Source: CAZMFZ01 sp964565665 (lineage in GTDB: Bacteria > Bacteroidota > Bacteroidia > Cytophagales > UBA9547). Taken from it: a DNA stretch of 23,828 nt. Shown here one piece after another: positions 6,829 through 15,044 of this stretch. The notes below the pieces were generated by a model that saw nothing but the letters and a program-made list of their open reading frames with translations, made no database searches and was not told the DNA's origin. The stretch lies in NCBI GenBank assembly GCA_964565665.1, contig CAZMFZ010000051.1, positions 1-23,828 of the forward strand, written 5' to 3'. Numbering within the stretch: position 1 is the stretch's first letter; every line of letters starts with the position of its first letter. Both the position numbers and the translations under genes were made by a program.

Positions 6829-9114
6829 ATGTTTAAAAATTCCATTATTTTTCTGTTCGTTTTAAGTACTGGGTTGCACAACCCCATATTTTCACAATCA
6901 AAATCACCATCGGATTATGTGAACATGCACTTAGGCACCTGGGGTTATACAGGTGGGGTTATCCCTGGAGTAGGCGTCCCATTTGGTATGACTCAGTTTT
7001 GTGCCATGACTCGCTACCCAAAAGTGGGCAACACATGTTACCAATACGAAGATACCAGCTATGTAATTGGCTTTACAGCTACTCACCAACCCGCAGTGTG
7101 GATGGGTGATTACGGATATGTAAACTTAATGCCAGGCTTAGGGAAACCCAAATCTTTGTCGCATCAACGTAAAATGAAATACAGCCACAAAAACGAAGAA
7201 GCACACCCGTACTACTATAAAGTGCCACTATCACAACCTATAACGAACCAAAAAATAATGGCGGAATTAGCTGCAACATCCAAGTGCGGTTTGTACCAGT
7301 TCACATTCCCAACCTCTGACTCAGCCAACATCATAGTAGAAGCCCTTAATTCCGATTACGCCAGTTCATATATCAGACGTGGTGAAGGAATTGACCATCA
7401 AGGACTTGTATATGAACAAAAAAGAGTGTCAGGGTACGTTAAAGTAAAACCTGAAACAAACGAGATTGAGGGCTATAATCCTGATATTCAATCACATAGT
7501 ATTTCACCTAATTTAAAAAATTTTAAAGGGTATTTTGTAATACGGTTCAATAAAAAATTCAAAACTTCGGGCACTTGGAGCGATAGTTTATTTTATTCAA
7601 CACAAACAATTACAGGTTCGCACGTGGGTGCATTTGTAACTTTTAAAACCAATGAAAGTGAAATAATACAAGTTAAAGTAGGAACTTCATTTATAAGTTT
7701 GTCTCAAGCCAGAGAAAACCTCGAAAAAGAAATACCGAATTGGAATTTTGAAAATGTAAAGGCAAATGCTAAAAAAACTTGGGATACTCAGTTAAGTGCA
7801 ATCAGCATTACCACACCAGACCAAGATTATTTGCAGCGGTTTTATACATTCATGTTTCATGCCCACCAATACCCAAGAGATATCACCGAGTATGGCAAAT
7901 ATTATAGTGCCGCAGCCGATACCATAAAAACAGGATATGGATATACAGATTTTTCACTTTGGGATACTTTTAGGGCACTTCATCCTTTGCTACTATTGAC
8001 TGCACCACAAAGAGTGAATCCTATGATACAATCAATAGTTGATTTTTATAAAGAAAGCGGCCGATTGCCCGTATGGCCTAACCCTATGGAAACCAACATT
8101 ATGATTGGAACGCATGCAGATGCCGTCATTGCAGATGCCTACGTCAAAGGTTTTAAAGGTTTTGATACCAATACAGCTTTCAAAGCGATAGTAAAAAATG
8201 GGAATACACCACCTCCCAACGATACCACCAACAAATGGGCTGACCGCGACCCATGGACCACCACAGAAGGCAGAGGTGGGTTAACAAATTATATTGCCAA
8301 AGGATATGTAGCCGTTGATGCCACTAAAGAATGTGTAGCCCGAACGCTAGAATATGCTTTTGATGATTTTTGTATCGCAGAAATGGCAAAAAAAATGAAC
8401 AAAACCAAAGAATATCAACTGTTTGCCAACCGCAGTCAAAATTATAAAAATACATTTGATTTAGGCAAAATGGCCTTTATGCCTCGATATAAGAATGGCA
8501 CTTTCAAAAACGACACCCTCGAAGGCTTTACTGAAGGGAATTATTGGGTGTATCGCTTTTTTGTGCCTCATGATGTGGAGGGATTAGTCAATTTGCACGG
8601 AACTAAAGAAAATCTTGCTCAACTTTTGGATTTAAATTACTCCAAATTTGGGTATGGCCAACATGGTAATGAACAAGTGCATAGCAATCCGTATATTTAT
8701 AATTATCTAAATCAACCTTGGAAAACTCAGGAAACGATTGATAAAACCATTGCTACTTATGGAAATGCACCTTGGGGAATCGGTAATGACGATTGCGGTC
8801 AGATGTCGGCTTGGTTTGTGTTTAATACCATGGGTTTTTACCCCGCCTGCCCTTGCAAAGATGAATATGTGATTGGCGTGCCACAAGTGCCAAAAGCAGT
8901 CGTAAACTTAGGTGCTTATTATGCCAATAAAACCTTTGTGATGACGGCACAAAATCTATCCCTTAAAAACAAATATATTCAAAACATCAAACTAAATGGA
9001 AAACCATTGAAAACCTTCATTATCAAGCATCAGGATATTATAAAGGGGGGTAGTTTGGAGTTTGAAATGGGAGAAAAACCAAACAGCAGATTGTTTGCAA
9101 AGGACAAAGAATAA
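6829..9114 (+). CDS. Secreted GH92 alpha-1,2-mannosidase family protein
   Basis: A 761-residue calcium-dependent, inverting exo-alpha-mannosidase of family GH92, common in Bacteroidota loci for N-glycans and mannans. A signal peptide covers about residues 1-22 (ending IFSQ). The N-terminal beta-sandwich starts at DYVNMHLGT, with GVIPGVGVPFGMTQF and FTATHQPAVWMGDYG. The (alpha/alpha)6 barrel shows TGYGYTDFSLWDTFRALHPL, TEGNYWVYRFFVPHDVEGL (Glu569 is the likely general acid), and GNDDCGQMSAWFVFNTMGF (Asp654/Asp655 region, the expected catalytic base site). The length is normal for the family. It follows the dehydratase by 114 bp on the same strand. With the fucosidase it suggests that the cell attacks a fucosylated, mannose-containing glycan. 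There is no T9SS tail and no lipobox, so it is probably periplasmic. Confidence 0.95.
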   Translation: MFKNSIIFLFVLSTGLHNPIFSQSKSPSDYVNMHLGTWGYTGGVIPGVGVPFGMTQFCAMTRYPKVGNTCYQYEDTSYVIGFTATHQPAVWMGDYGYVNLMPGLGKPKSLSHQRKMKYSHKNEEAHPYYYKVPLSQPITNQKIMAELAATSKCGLYQFTFPTSDSANIIVEALNSDYASSYIRRGEGIDHQGLVYEQKRVSGYVKVKPETNEIEGYNPDIQSHSISPNLKNFKGYFVIRFNKKFKTSGTWSDSLFYSTQTITGSHVGAFVTFKTNESEIIQVKVGTSFISLSQARENLEKEIPNWNFENVKANAKKTWDTQLSAISITTPDQDYLQRFYTFMFHAHQYPRDITEYGKYYSAAADTIKTGYGYTDFSLWDTFRALHPLLLLTAPQRVNPMIQSIVDFYKESGRLPVWPNPMETNIMIGTHADAVIADAYVKGFKGFDTNTAFKAIVKNGNTPPPNDTTNKWADRDPWTTTEGRGGLTNYIAKGYVAVDATKECVARTLEYAFDDFCIAEMAKKMNKTKEYQLFANRSQNYKNTFDLGKMAFMPRYKNGTFKNDTLEGFTEGNYWVYRFFVPHDVEGLVNLHGTKENLAQLLDLNYSKFGYGQHGNEQVHSNPYIYNYLNQPWKTQETIDKTIATYGNAPWGIGNDDCGQMSAWFVFNTMGFYPACPCKDEYVIGVPQVPKAVVNLGAYYANKTFVMTAQNLSLKNKYIQNIKLNGKPLKTFIIKHQDIIKGGSLEFEMGEKPNSRLFAKDKE

Positions 9115-9190
9115 TTTAAATTTAAAATCAAAAGCGGTTGCATGTTCCCATCCGACTGTGATAGTGAAGTAAAACTTCATAGAGTAGGTA

Positions 9191-9230
9191 AACTTGAGCT
9201 TGGCTTAAGTTCTATTCCTCTTTAATCTTT
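9191..9230 (+). terminator. Possible terminator of the fucose/mannosidase operon
   Basis: The stem AACTTGAGC / GCTTAAGTT (8 of 9 pairs plus a wobble, loop TTG) lies at 9191-9211, 76 bp after the GH92 stop, and is followed by a pyrimidine-rich stretch containing TCTTTTTT. The T run is not immediately adjacent, so this is only a candidate. Confidence 0.4.
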
Positions 9231-9254
9231 TTTATGACACTTTTATCTGAAGAA

Positions 9255-9350
9255 TATAAACTAATGTCGTTTAGTAAGTCCTTCCTCACCCCTCTCACAA
9301 AGTAAGGTTAATAAAATTTGCCTTACTAAACGACACCGGAGTATAAACTA
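9255..9350. mobile_element. MITE-like inverted-repeat element with flanking direct repeats
   Basis: A perfect 14-bp terminal inverted repeat, TGTCGTTTAGTAAG (9265-9278) and its reverse complement (9322-9335), encloses 43 bp. On each side lies the same 9-bp word TATAAACTA (9255-9263 and 9342-9350), extendable to 11 of 12 matching bases. This is the layout of a short non-autonomous insertion with a target-site duplication. The right arm carries a few extra bases (CCGGAG) before the duplication. It has no coding capacity. Confidence 0.6.
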
Positions 9351-9567
9351 ACTATGATTCAATGAATAAATGCCGCTTTTAATATCATTAATAGCAAATG
9401 TTGAAATTCTTTCCCTAAGAACTCTGTTTTGAAAATCGTGTATTTTAAACTTCATAATCCGGTCTAAAAGTAAGTGCCTTTTGCAGTTCGTATCATAGGA
9501 TCTGCAAGTTTGGAGCACTCATTACAAATACATGTTTTCTAAAAAATACTTATTTCCATGTGTTTGA

Positions 9568-11778
9568 TCAAAACTTTGCCCCGATGCTGACGAACATCGT
9601 TCTTCCATTTGCAGGCAACAGGCCTGGCCCTGGATATCCGCCTGCCCTGCGTGTGGCGTACATTTCATCGGCCAAATTGTTGACGCCTGCTTTTACATTG
9701 TATTTCCCTGCAAATACGTAAGTAAAAGATGCGTCCATTACCACATAGCCCGAAATTTTTCCGATTGTTCCTGTAGCATTTGGTTTTTCAGTATTTACAG
9801 CATCGGTATATACTTCCGAAACTTGATTTAATTGAAATGTTGCAGAGAAATCTTGGATGCTGTAGGTCGCTCCATATCGCCCTACGGTTTGTGGTGCATT
9901 TTCCACACGCTTACCTTCTATGGTTTTGAGTGGGTCGGTGGCAATCGCGGGGTTGTTCCACTTCGTGTATTTTGCATCAACATAAGCAAACGATGCGAAT
10001 ACACGGATGTAGCCAAATCGCGAATTATTTGTAAATACACGGATAGGGTCAAACTCCACAAAACTTTCAATACCTTGGCTTACAGATGTGCCAATGTTTG
10101 TGCGGTAGGGAAGCCCATTTTGTATCACCGTTCCTACCCTGTTGTCGTAGTTCAAGTAAAATCCGCCAACATCAAAACTCAAATAGTTTTTAACTTGCCC
10201 TCTAAAACCAAAATCTGCATTGTAGCCTTTTGCATCCTTTAAATTAGGATCAATCACATCTGTAGTGGCAGAAGGAGTAAGTTCAGAATAGGTAACTGGC
10301 CGGTACGATTGACTAAAGTTTGCATAGATATTAGTTGCGGCTGTTGTTTGATACTGCGCTCCCAATCCAAGCAGCAACACATTTCTTTCTTGTCTTTTGC
10401 CTTCTATATTTCCCGATGCTGAGGTATTGATATATCCTTTGGCCGATGAATTGATCATTTCAAATCGCGCACCAGGCGTGATGCTCAATCGCTTTCCGAT
10501 TTTAAAGATGTTTTCAGCAAAAAAAGCATAGTTATCCGTGACAAAACTTAAATCTCTGCCCCATTCTTTTCCATTCGACAATGCGCTAATGGAAAGGTCT
10601 AAATCGTTTTCAGTTGTGCCAATTCCAATTTGTTTTCTAACCGTAGTTCCTCTATAAACCCTGACACCAGCTGCAAGAGTACTGTTTTGATTTAATAAAT
10701 TATAAGATTTCAAAAATCTCAATTCAGCACCCACGTTGTAATAAAAATCCCGATCAACTTGGCGTGGATTATACGATTTTAGTGCCGTGTTAAATGTATC
10801 AGCCACGTTAATTCCTTTGGTAAAACCAACACTATTTCGCTCAGCTACTGTGCCAAACAATTTCACACTTAGTTTGGTACGCTCGTTGAATTGGTAATCA
10901 AAAGAGAGCGAGCCCACATTCCAAGGGGCACTCAACCAGTTGCGCGAGCGGTTTGACTGGCGAGGGTTTGCTGCAAACGATGAGTCTGTAAGCCCACCTG
11001 GCTGCTGGCTTTTGTAGTCCATGCGTGTATATTGCAAGCCAATGTTCAATTTAGCAGTCGCAGCATAATTTACAGATGCATAGCCAGTATTTACACTATA
11101 GGTGCTATTGTCGCGCCAACCTTCGGCATTGCGATGGTGAAAATATGCGTAGTACGACACTTTTTTGTAGGTACCACCCACAGCGTTGTACGAATTGAAT
11201 AATCCGTACGAACCTGTTGTTTGCTGGGTTTCAAATACAAAAGGCTTGTTTGCATCTCCTTTTTTGATCACATAATTCAACAAACCGCCAAATTGCGGAC
11301 CAAACTGCAAAGAGGCTGCTCCACGAACCAATTCAATAGTGCTGACAGCCTCCATAGGTGGACTAAAATACGCTTCAGGGTAACCAAATATTTCAGAAGA
11401 AATATCGTAGCCGTTTTGCCGCACGTTAAATTCCCACGAGCGGTTTGGACTCAATCCTCGTGTAGCGATGCCCATCTGAATACCAGAACCGTCATTTTCC
11501 CAAATATGAACACCAGGTACTTTGGCAAATATCTGCCTCGGATTGTTGGTTGAAAGGTCGGCATTGAGTGCACCCACGTTTATAACCTCATTTTTTTTGC
11601 CTGAATAAATGATAGTTCCTTGCACTTCGGGCAATCGGTCTGGATCTAGTTTGGTCTGTTTTTCCGTTACCTCAACTTCATTTAGGTTAACGGCTTTTGT
11701 GGTGTCGGACCGCTGCGCCAGCAAAGTTTGAGCTATGATTAGTAAAGGGAAAGCGCTGAAAATAATTTTCGTATTCAT
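9568..11778 (-). CDS. TonB-dependent outer-membrane receptor, FecA-like
   Basis: A 736-residue TonB-dependent transporter for uptake across the outer membrane. A signal peptide covers about residues 1-21 (ending LLAQ). A short segment with a TonB-box-like LNEVEVTEK follows. The plug domain includes NPRQIFAKVPGVHIWEN, IATRGLSPNRSWEFNVRQNG, and VSTIELVRGAASLQFGPQFGG. A 22-strand-type barrel occupies the rest and ends in GNRTMF-style strands with a terminal aromatic (VSIGAKF). The plug resembles the FecA/iron-chelate group more than the SusC group: there is no N-terminal carboxypeptidase-like domain and no SusD partner next to it. The substrate is therefore more likely a ferric chelate or similar small complex than a glycan. 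It is divergent from the Tudor-like gene. Confidence 0.92.
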   Translation of the reverse strand: MNTKIIFSAFPLLIIAQTLLAQRSDTTKAVNLNEVEVTEKQTKLDPDRLPEVQGTIIYSGKKNEVINVGALNADLSTNNPRQIFAKVPGVHIWENDGSGIQMGIATRGLSPNRSWEFNVRQNGYDISSEIFGYPEAYFSPPMEAVSTIELVRGAASLQFGPQFGGLLNYVIKKGDANKPFVFETQQTTGSYGLFNSYNAVGGTYKKVSYYAYFHHRNAEGWRDNSTYSVNTGYASVNYAATAKLNIGLQYTRMDYKSQQPGGLTDSSFAANPRQSNRSRNWLSAPWNVGSLSFDYQFNERTKLSVKLFGTVAERNSVGFTKGINVADTFNTALKSYNPRQVDRDFYYNVGAELRFLKSYNLLNQNSTLAAGVRVYRGTTVRKQIGIGTTENDLDLSISALSNGKEWGRDLSFVTDNYAFFAENIFKIGKRLSITPGARFEMINSSAKGYINTSASGNIEGKRQERNVLLLGLGAQYQTTAATNIYANFSQSYRPVTYSELTPSATTDVIDPNLKDAKGYNADFGFRGQVKNYLSFDVGGFYLNYDNRVGTVIQNGLPYRTNIGTSVSQGIESFVEFDPIRVFTNNSRFGYIRVFASFAYVDAKYTKWNNPAIATDPLKTIEGKRVENAPQTVGRYGATYSIQDFSATFQLNQVSEVYTDAVNTEKPNATGTIGKISGYVVMDASFTYVFAGKYNVKAGVNNLADEMYATRRAGGYPGPGLLPANGRTMFVSIGAKF

Positions 11779-11805
11779 ATAAAGGGGATCTGGTTAATAA
11801 GTCTG

Positions 11806-11836
11806 CAAACTAACAACTTAGATTCATTCTAAACAA
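11806..11836 (-). promoter_or_regulatory. Candidate Bacteroidota-type promoter for the TonB receptor
   Basis: On the minus strand, TTG (11834-11836) and TTAGTTTG (11806-11813) are 20 bp apart, one mismatch from the TTG-N(17-23)-TAnnTTTG pattern. The -7 box lies 27 bp upstream of the ATG. Confidence 0.3.
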
Positions 11837-11958
11837 GGATACTTCTGGTAATTAATAAAATAAAGTAAAATCGAGTTCCTCACTGCATTTAATTTCAGCT
11901 AATTAATTAGGATTTTTGAAGCGAAAACATTTTTTTTGTAACACTAAAACCAAAGAAA

Positions 11959-12381
11959 ATGAAAAATCTATTTACCCTCTTTTTGATTTCGATGCTTGCC
12001 ATTATCGGTGCAAATGCACAAAAAATAAATGATAAAGTTCTGATAGAGTACAGCGGTGAGTGGTACAATGGAAAAATTTTAAAAGTAAATGCCAATGATG
12101 AACTGTACTTTGTGACCTACGAAGATTGGGGCAACAATTGGGATGAATGGGTGGGTACAGATAGAATAAAATTTGGTGAACCTGCAGTACCTAAATCTGA
12201 ACCTCCTGCAGCACCTGCAGCAAAAAAATTTAAAGTTGGAGACAAAGTTGAAGTTGAGTATGGCATGATTCCTGAACCAGCCACCGTTATCGAGGTAGGA
12301 GAAAATAAATACCACATTAAATTTGACAAGTCTTTGCTTGGTGATACTTGGGTGATAGAGAAGAAAATCAAAAAATTGTAG
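11959..12381 (+). CDS. Small secreted protein with two Tudor/agenet-like domains
   Basis: A 140-residue protein with a signal peptide (about residues 1-20, ending GANAQ). After it come two small beta-barrel-like modules. The first, about residues 22-70, reads NDKVLIEYSGEWYNGKILKV and then YFVTYEDWGNNWDEWVGTDR. The second, about residues 90-140, reads FKVGDKVEVEYGMIPEPATV and then YHIKFDKSLLGDTWV. A Pro/Ala linker (EPPAAPAAKKF) joins them. The aromatic-rich first module resembles Tudor-knot/agenet/MBT-type barrels, which in eukaryotes bind modified peptides or nucleic acids. In Bacteroidota such exported proteins exist but their role is unknown to me. It stands alone, divergent from the TonB receptor gene, with no partner. 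Function not assigned. Confidence 0.8.
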   Translation: MKNLFTLFLISMLAIIGANAQKINDKVLIEYSGEWYNGKILKVNANDELYFVTYEDWGNNWDEWVGTDRIKFGEPAVPKSEPPAAPAAKKFKVGDKVEVEYGMIPEPATVIEVGENKYHIKFDKSLLGDTWVIEKKIKKL

Positions 12382-12584
12382 ATTTCTGTCCACTTTGCAC
12401 ACCAAAATATTATGATTTTTGTCTGTTGGTTTTGAATATCACAGGGGTATGGTTACCAACCATCGGCCGCCCAAATTCACCACTTCCAGCTAGGTACTAT
12501 GGGTTCGTTCCTTAATTTCACCCGTATTTGAAAATTGGCATTGGTCGATATAATTAAAAGTCTTTTGTCTTTTCTAATTGATCA

Positions 12585-13143
12585 TTGCCTTTTCATTCTT
12601 CGCTACAGGTCATATTTTACTTATGTCTGATTTATCCCATTTTTTTGCGAGAGCAACTATTTTTACTGTTGCGTGTTAAAAATCCGTTTCTATCTTTGCC
12701 TCAGATAATAACAGCCTTATCTAGTTCTGACCTGCCAGTTTCTTATTCGTTAATTGGTGTTGGCAATATAGCCGGCAGCAGCCTTACACTCACTGGTGCT
12801 GAAGGCTTAGTATCTGTAACCGCATTTCAAAATGGCGATGCCAACTATGAATCAGCCACCCCAATTGAGGTAAGTTTCATGGTGTCAACCCTAACAGGTA
12901 ATGCCACCAATATTGCATACAATGCAGCAACTGCTATCCTAAGCATCTACCCCAACCTATCTAATGGTACATTTACTATTATGGTCATCGCAAGGTTTTG
13001 AATTTACGATAGCCTCACTAGAAAGGCAAGTAGTGCTGGAAGATAAATTGAAAGAAGGAATCAACGAAATCAAAACCCATTTGCCGAAAGGATTGTATGT
13101 GCTAACGGCAGGGGGCATAAGCAAAAAAATAATAATAGAGTAA
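12585..13143 (+). pseudogene. Remnant of a T9SS-exported surface protein (MBG-like domain plus sorting tail)
   Basis: From about 12670 the frame reads SSSDLPVSYSLIG, then GSSLTLTGAEGLVSVTAFQN and GDANYESATPIEVSF, which matches the repeated bacterial MBG/Ig-like domains of large Bacteroidota surface proteins. It is followed by ILSIYPNLSNGTFTI, the start of a type A T9SS C-terminal sorting domain (consensus IYPNPxxGxF). The frame then breaks: the remainder (GFEFTIASLERQVVLEDKL, then LPKGLYVLTAGGISKKIIIE and TAA 13141-13143) lies in another frame, so an indel occurred near 12970-12995. The N-terminal portion with signal peptide is absent, and the bases 12382-12670 show no matching domain. The result is a 5'-truncated, frameshifted relic. 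Confidence 0.8.
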
Positions 13144-13176
13144 GGTACGTAATTAGGGACGTACTTTCATTTGCTG

Positions 13177-13209
13177 CAACACCTTCCAAGTGTTGAAAAA
13201 TTGGAAGGT
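13177..13209 (+). terminator. Overlapping hairpins after the T9SS relic
   Basis: The stem ACCTTCCAA (13181-13189) / TTGGAAGGT (13201-13209) pairs perfectly over 9 bp, followed by ATTTTCG. A second perfect stem, CAACAC (13177-13182) / GTGTTG (13190-13195), shares bases with the first, so only one can form at a time. It may act as a weak terminator or be an intergenic REP-like repeat. Confidence 0.45.
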
Positions 13210-13336
13210 ATTTTCGTGAAGAGGCTGCTCCATCCGACTGTTTAATTTTTATCTATGCTTCGATAAAAACAAAAGTTGGAGTCGCATTATATATCTTAAG
13301 ATTTGCCTGTGTAAAACACACTACAACTAGAGAAAC

Positions 13337-14782
13337 CTACTTAAATACAATATTCTCTGCGTACTCCACTGCAAATTTACCATCCACTAGGTTGGTCATT
13401 TTCTTGCCATAGATGGTGACGTTTTCAAAAGTAATGTTTTTGATCATGTGTTGTTTGTCGTAACCAGCAATTACAGAAAAGGCATTGGGTGGGCCATCAA
13501 TTACAGAAATGTTCTTGAACAAAATGTTTTCTATTGATCCACGTTGTGCACTGAATTTAACTTTTTCTTCATCAGTCAAGAGTATCGCATTGTCCCATAC
13601 CCCATGCCAATAACGTGCCGTAGTTTCTTCATTGCTGAAAGGGTTGTCTTTGCTGTATCGACTTAAAAAAATGGATAAATCAAAAAGCTTTTGTGTAGTT
13701 TCTTCTATCCTAATATCTTCAAAAACCAAATCTTTGATAAGTGTATAATCGGTATTATGTATTGAAATTGCAGCACCTGCTTCGCAATGAATTATATCAC
13801 AATCTTGAAATCGAATGTTTTTGACTTCAGTGGCAGCAAGCTCAAATCCAATCTCAATCGCATTGCCCCAAACCGTGTTCCAAAGCACACAATTTCGCAC
13901 CAATATGTTTTCACAGGTTTCGGTATCAGGGTATTTGCGGATACATTTCACCGCTATATTATCGTCTTTGGTTCTGATGAAGGAGTTTTGAATTACAAGG
14001 TTTTTGGTGCGCACAATATCAATACCATCATCGCCTCCATTCTCACTCAATATATGTATGTTGTCAATCAGCATTTGATTGCAATGTGTGGGCACAACCT
14101 CCCAAGTGGTGGCTCTAATTAGGGTAATTCCTGACAGCGTTACGTTGTTGCAATCAATTAGGTCTACAAACCTATACCATCTTTTATCCTTCTGGTAGCC
14201 TCGATTATTCACGCCATCTAATATCCCGCTACCCATTATTTTGATGTTTTTGGCATTTTCAGCCAATATAAATCCTTCCACTACGGCACCTCCTTCAATA
14301 TATAACGTTTTGTTGCTCTTCACTTCTATTTTGCCAATTTTATGCACCTTACCTGTTTCATAGAAAATCACATTTGTATCCTTAGGATTAGGTTTTGATT
14401 TCTCAATCGGGTTGGCAAATACCAGCAAAGGCTCTTGATATGGCATTTGATTAATCTCTACTGAGAACTGGCATGGCCTTTTGATTTTTATGGTAATGTT
14501 AGTCCCTGTGTAAGAATATACCAATCCCAAAGATTTGGGTCTGATATCGACCCAACGGATATCTTTTTTGCTTTTGATATTCAAAGTGAGTTCCCCCTTA
14601 AAATCAAATATTGTAAATGGAGCCAATGGGTGATCGTACACAAAAACTGATTTGTTTTCGACACTAACTTGAAACCATTCAGACGCCTTTACTTCAGCAG
14701 CAGGAATGTAGGTGATTACCTCAGCAAATGAAAGGGAAATGGTAATGGGTAGAAGGTAACATGCTTTTATAAAATTATTCAT
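13337..14782 (-). CDS. GH28-like pectin-lyase-fold glycoside hydrolase
   Basis: A 481-residue exported protein with a signal peptide (about residues 1-20). Residues about 21-140 form a beta-sandwich-like N-terminal region (FTIFDFKGELTLNIKSK). A right-handed parallel beta-helix starts at about NKTLYIEGGAVVEG, with GSGILDG, NVTLSGITLIRATTWEV, then ENGGDDGIDI, RTKDDNIAVK and WGNAIEIGFE. The paired acidic motifs GDDGID and KDD sit where GH28 polygalacturonases carry their catalytic aspartates, but the classical GHG motif is replaced by GNAIEIG. The enzyme is therefore a GH28 relative and its substrate is uncertain (galacturonide, or dextran/alginate-like sugars as in GH49 and related families). 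No T9SS tail is present. It is monocistronic on the minus strand. Confidence 0.82.
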   Translation of the reverse strand: MNNFIKACYLLPITISLSFAEVITYIPAAEVKASEWFQVSVENKSVFVYDHPLAPFTIFDFKGELTLNIKSKKDIRWVDIRPKSLGLVYSYTGTNITIKIKRPCQFSVEINQMPYQEPLLVFANPIEKSKPNPKDTNVIFYETGKVHKIGKIEVKSNKTLYIEGGAVVEGFILAENAKNIKIMGSGILDGVNNRGYQKDKRWYRFVDLIDCNNVTLSGITLIRATTWEVVPTHCNQMLIDNIHILSENGGDDGIDIVRTKNLVIQNSFIRTKDDNIAVKCIRKYPDTETCENILVRNCVLWNTVWGNAIEIGFELAATEVKNIRFQDCDIIHCEAGAAISIHNTDYTLIKDLVFEDIRIEETTQKLFDLSIFLSRYSKDNPFSNEETTARYWHGVWDNAILLTDEEKVKFSAQRGSIENILFKNISVIDGPPNAFSVIAGYDKQHMIKNITFENVTIYGKKMTNLVDGKFAVEYAENIVFK

Positions 14783-14803
14783 ATTGAGGTATTAATTAAA
14801 GTG

Positions 14804-14811
14804 CAAATCTA
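14804..14811 (-). promoter_or_regulatory. Candidate -7 box for the GH28-like gene
   Basis: On the minus strand TAGATTTG matches the Bacteroidota -7 consensus TAnnTTTG and lies 21 bp upstream of the ATG. I see no good TTG element at the expected distance upstream. Confidence 0.3.
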
Positions 14812-15044
14812 TGATTTACCTTTCTTTGATTAGCCTACTTGACCAAAAAACAATAAAATTAAAGCATCTGCTTGCGGGGTGAAGAAAATCTGCAAGGGTT
14901 TTGCATGTTATTGGCGAGTTTTACAAAACAATTGCGTACTGGTTCGATTTGTATGAATAAGAAACTGATCTGAATAGGAGTGTCGACTATTTTACCTAAA
15001 AGCCAAGTCATCAGACAGTATTTTCAGATGCTTCTACATTGTTT

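Larger units (their letters stand above)
9115..9567. other. 453-bp intergenic spacer
   Basis: No convincing gene lies between the GH92 gene and the stop of the TonB-dependent receptor. The stretch holds a small perfect hairpin (TGAAGT-AAA-ACTTCA, 9165-9179), a possible terminator (9191-9230) and a short inverted-repeat element with flanking direct repeats (9255-9350). I see nothing recognisable in 9351-9567. Confidence 0.6.

Noticed and set aside
9148..9159. Shared word CCATCCGACTG here and near 13231
   Set aside because: An 11-bp match between two intergenic regions without matching flanks; too little to call a repeat.
9832..10242. 136-codon plus-strand open frame inside the TonB receptor region
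   Set aside because: It is antisense to a well-supported receptor gene and shows no domain or signal; it is a shadow frame.
12079..12405. 108-codon minus-strand frame opposite the Tudor-like gene
   Set aside because: The plus-strand frame has a signal peptide and two domain-like modules; the antisense frame is Phe/Cys-rich and has no recognisable feature.
12430..12560. Short minus-strand peptide-like stretch (GEFGRPMVGNHTPVIF) in the gap before the T9SS relic
   Set aside because: Only about 27 codons between stops, no start context and no recognisable family; it could be a gene scrap but cannot be supported.
6829..14782. A polysaccharide utilisation locus with SusC/SusD
   Set aside because: GH29, GH92 and GH28-like enzymes and a TonB receptor are present, but the receptor is FecA-like, no SusD is present, and the genes lie on different strands with separate promoters.
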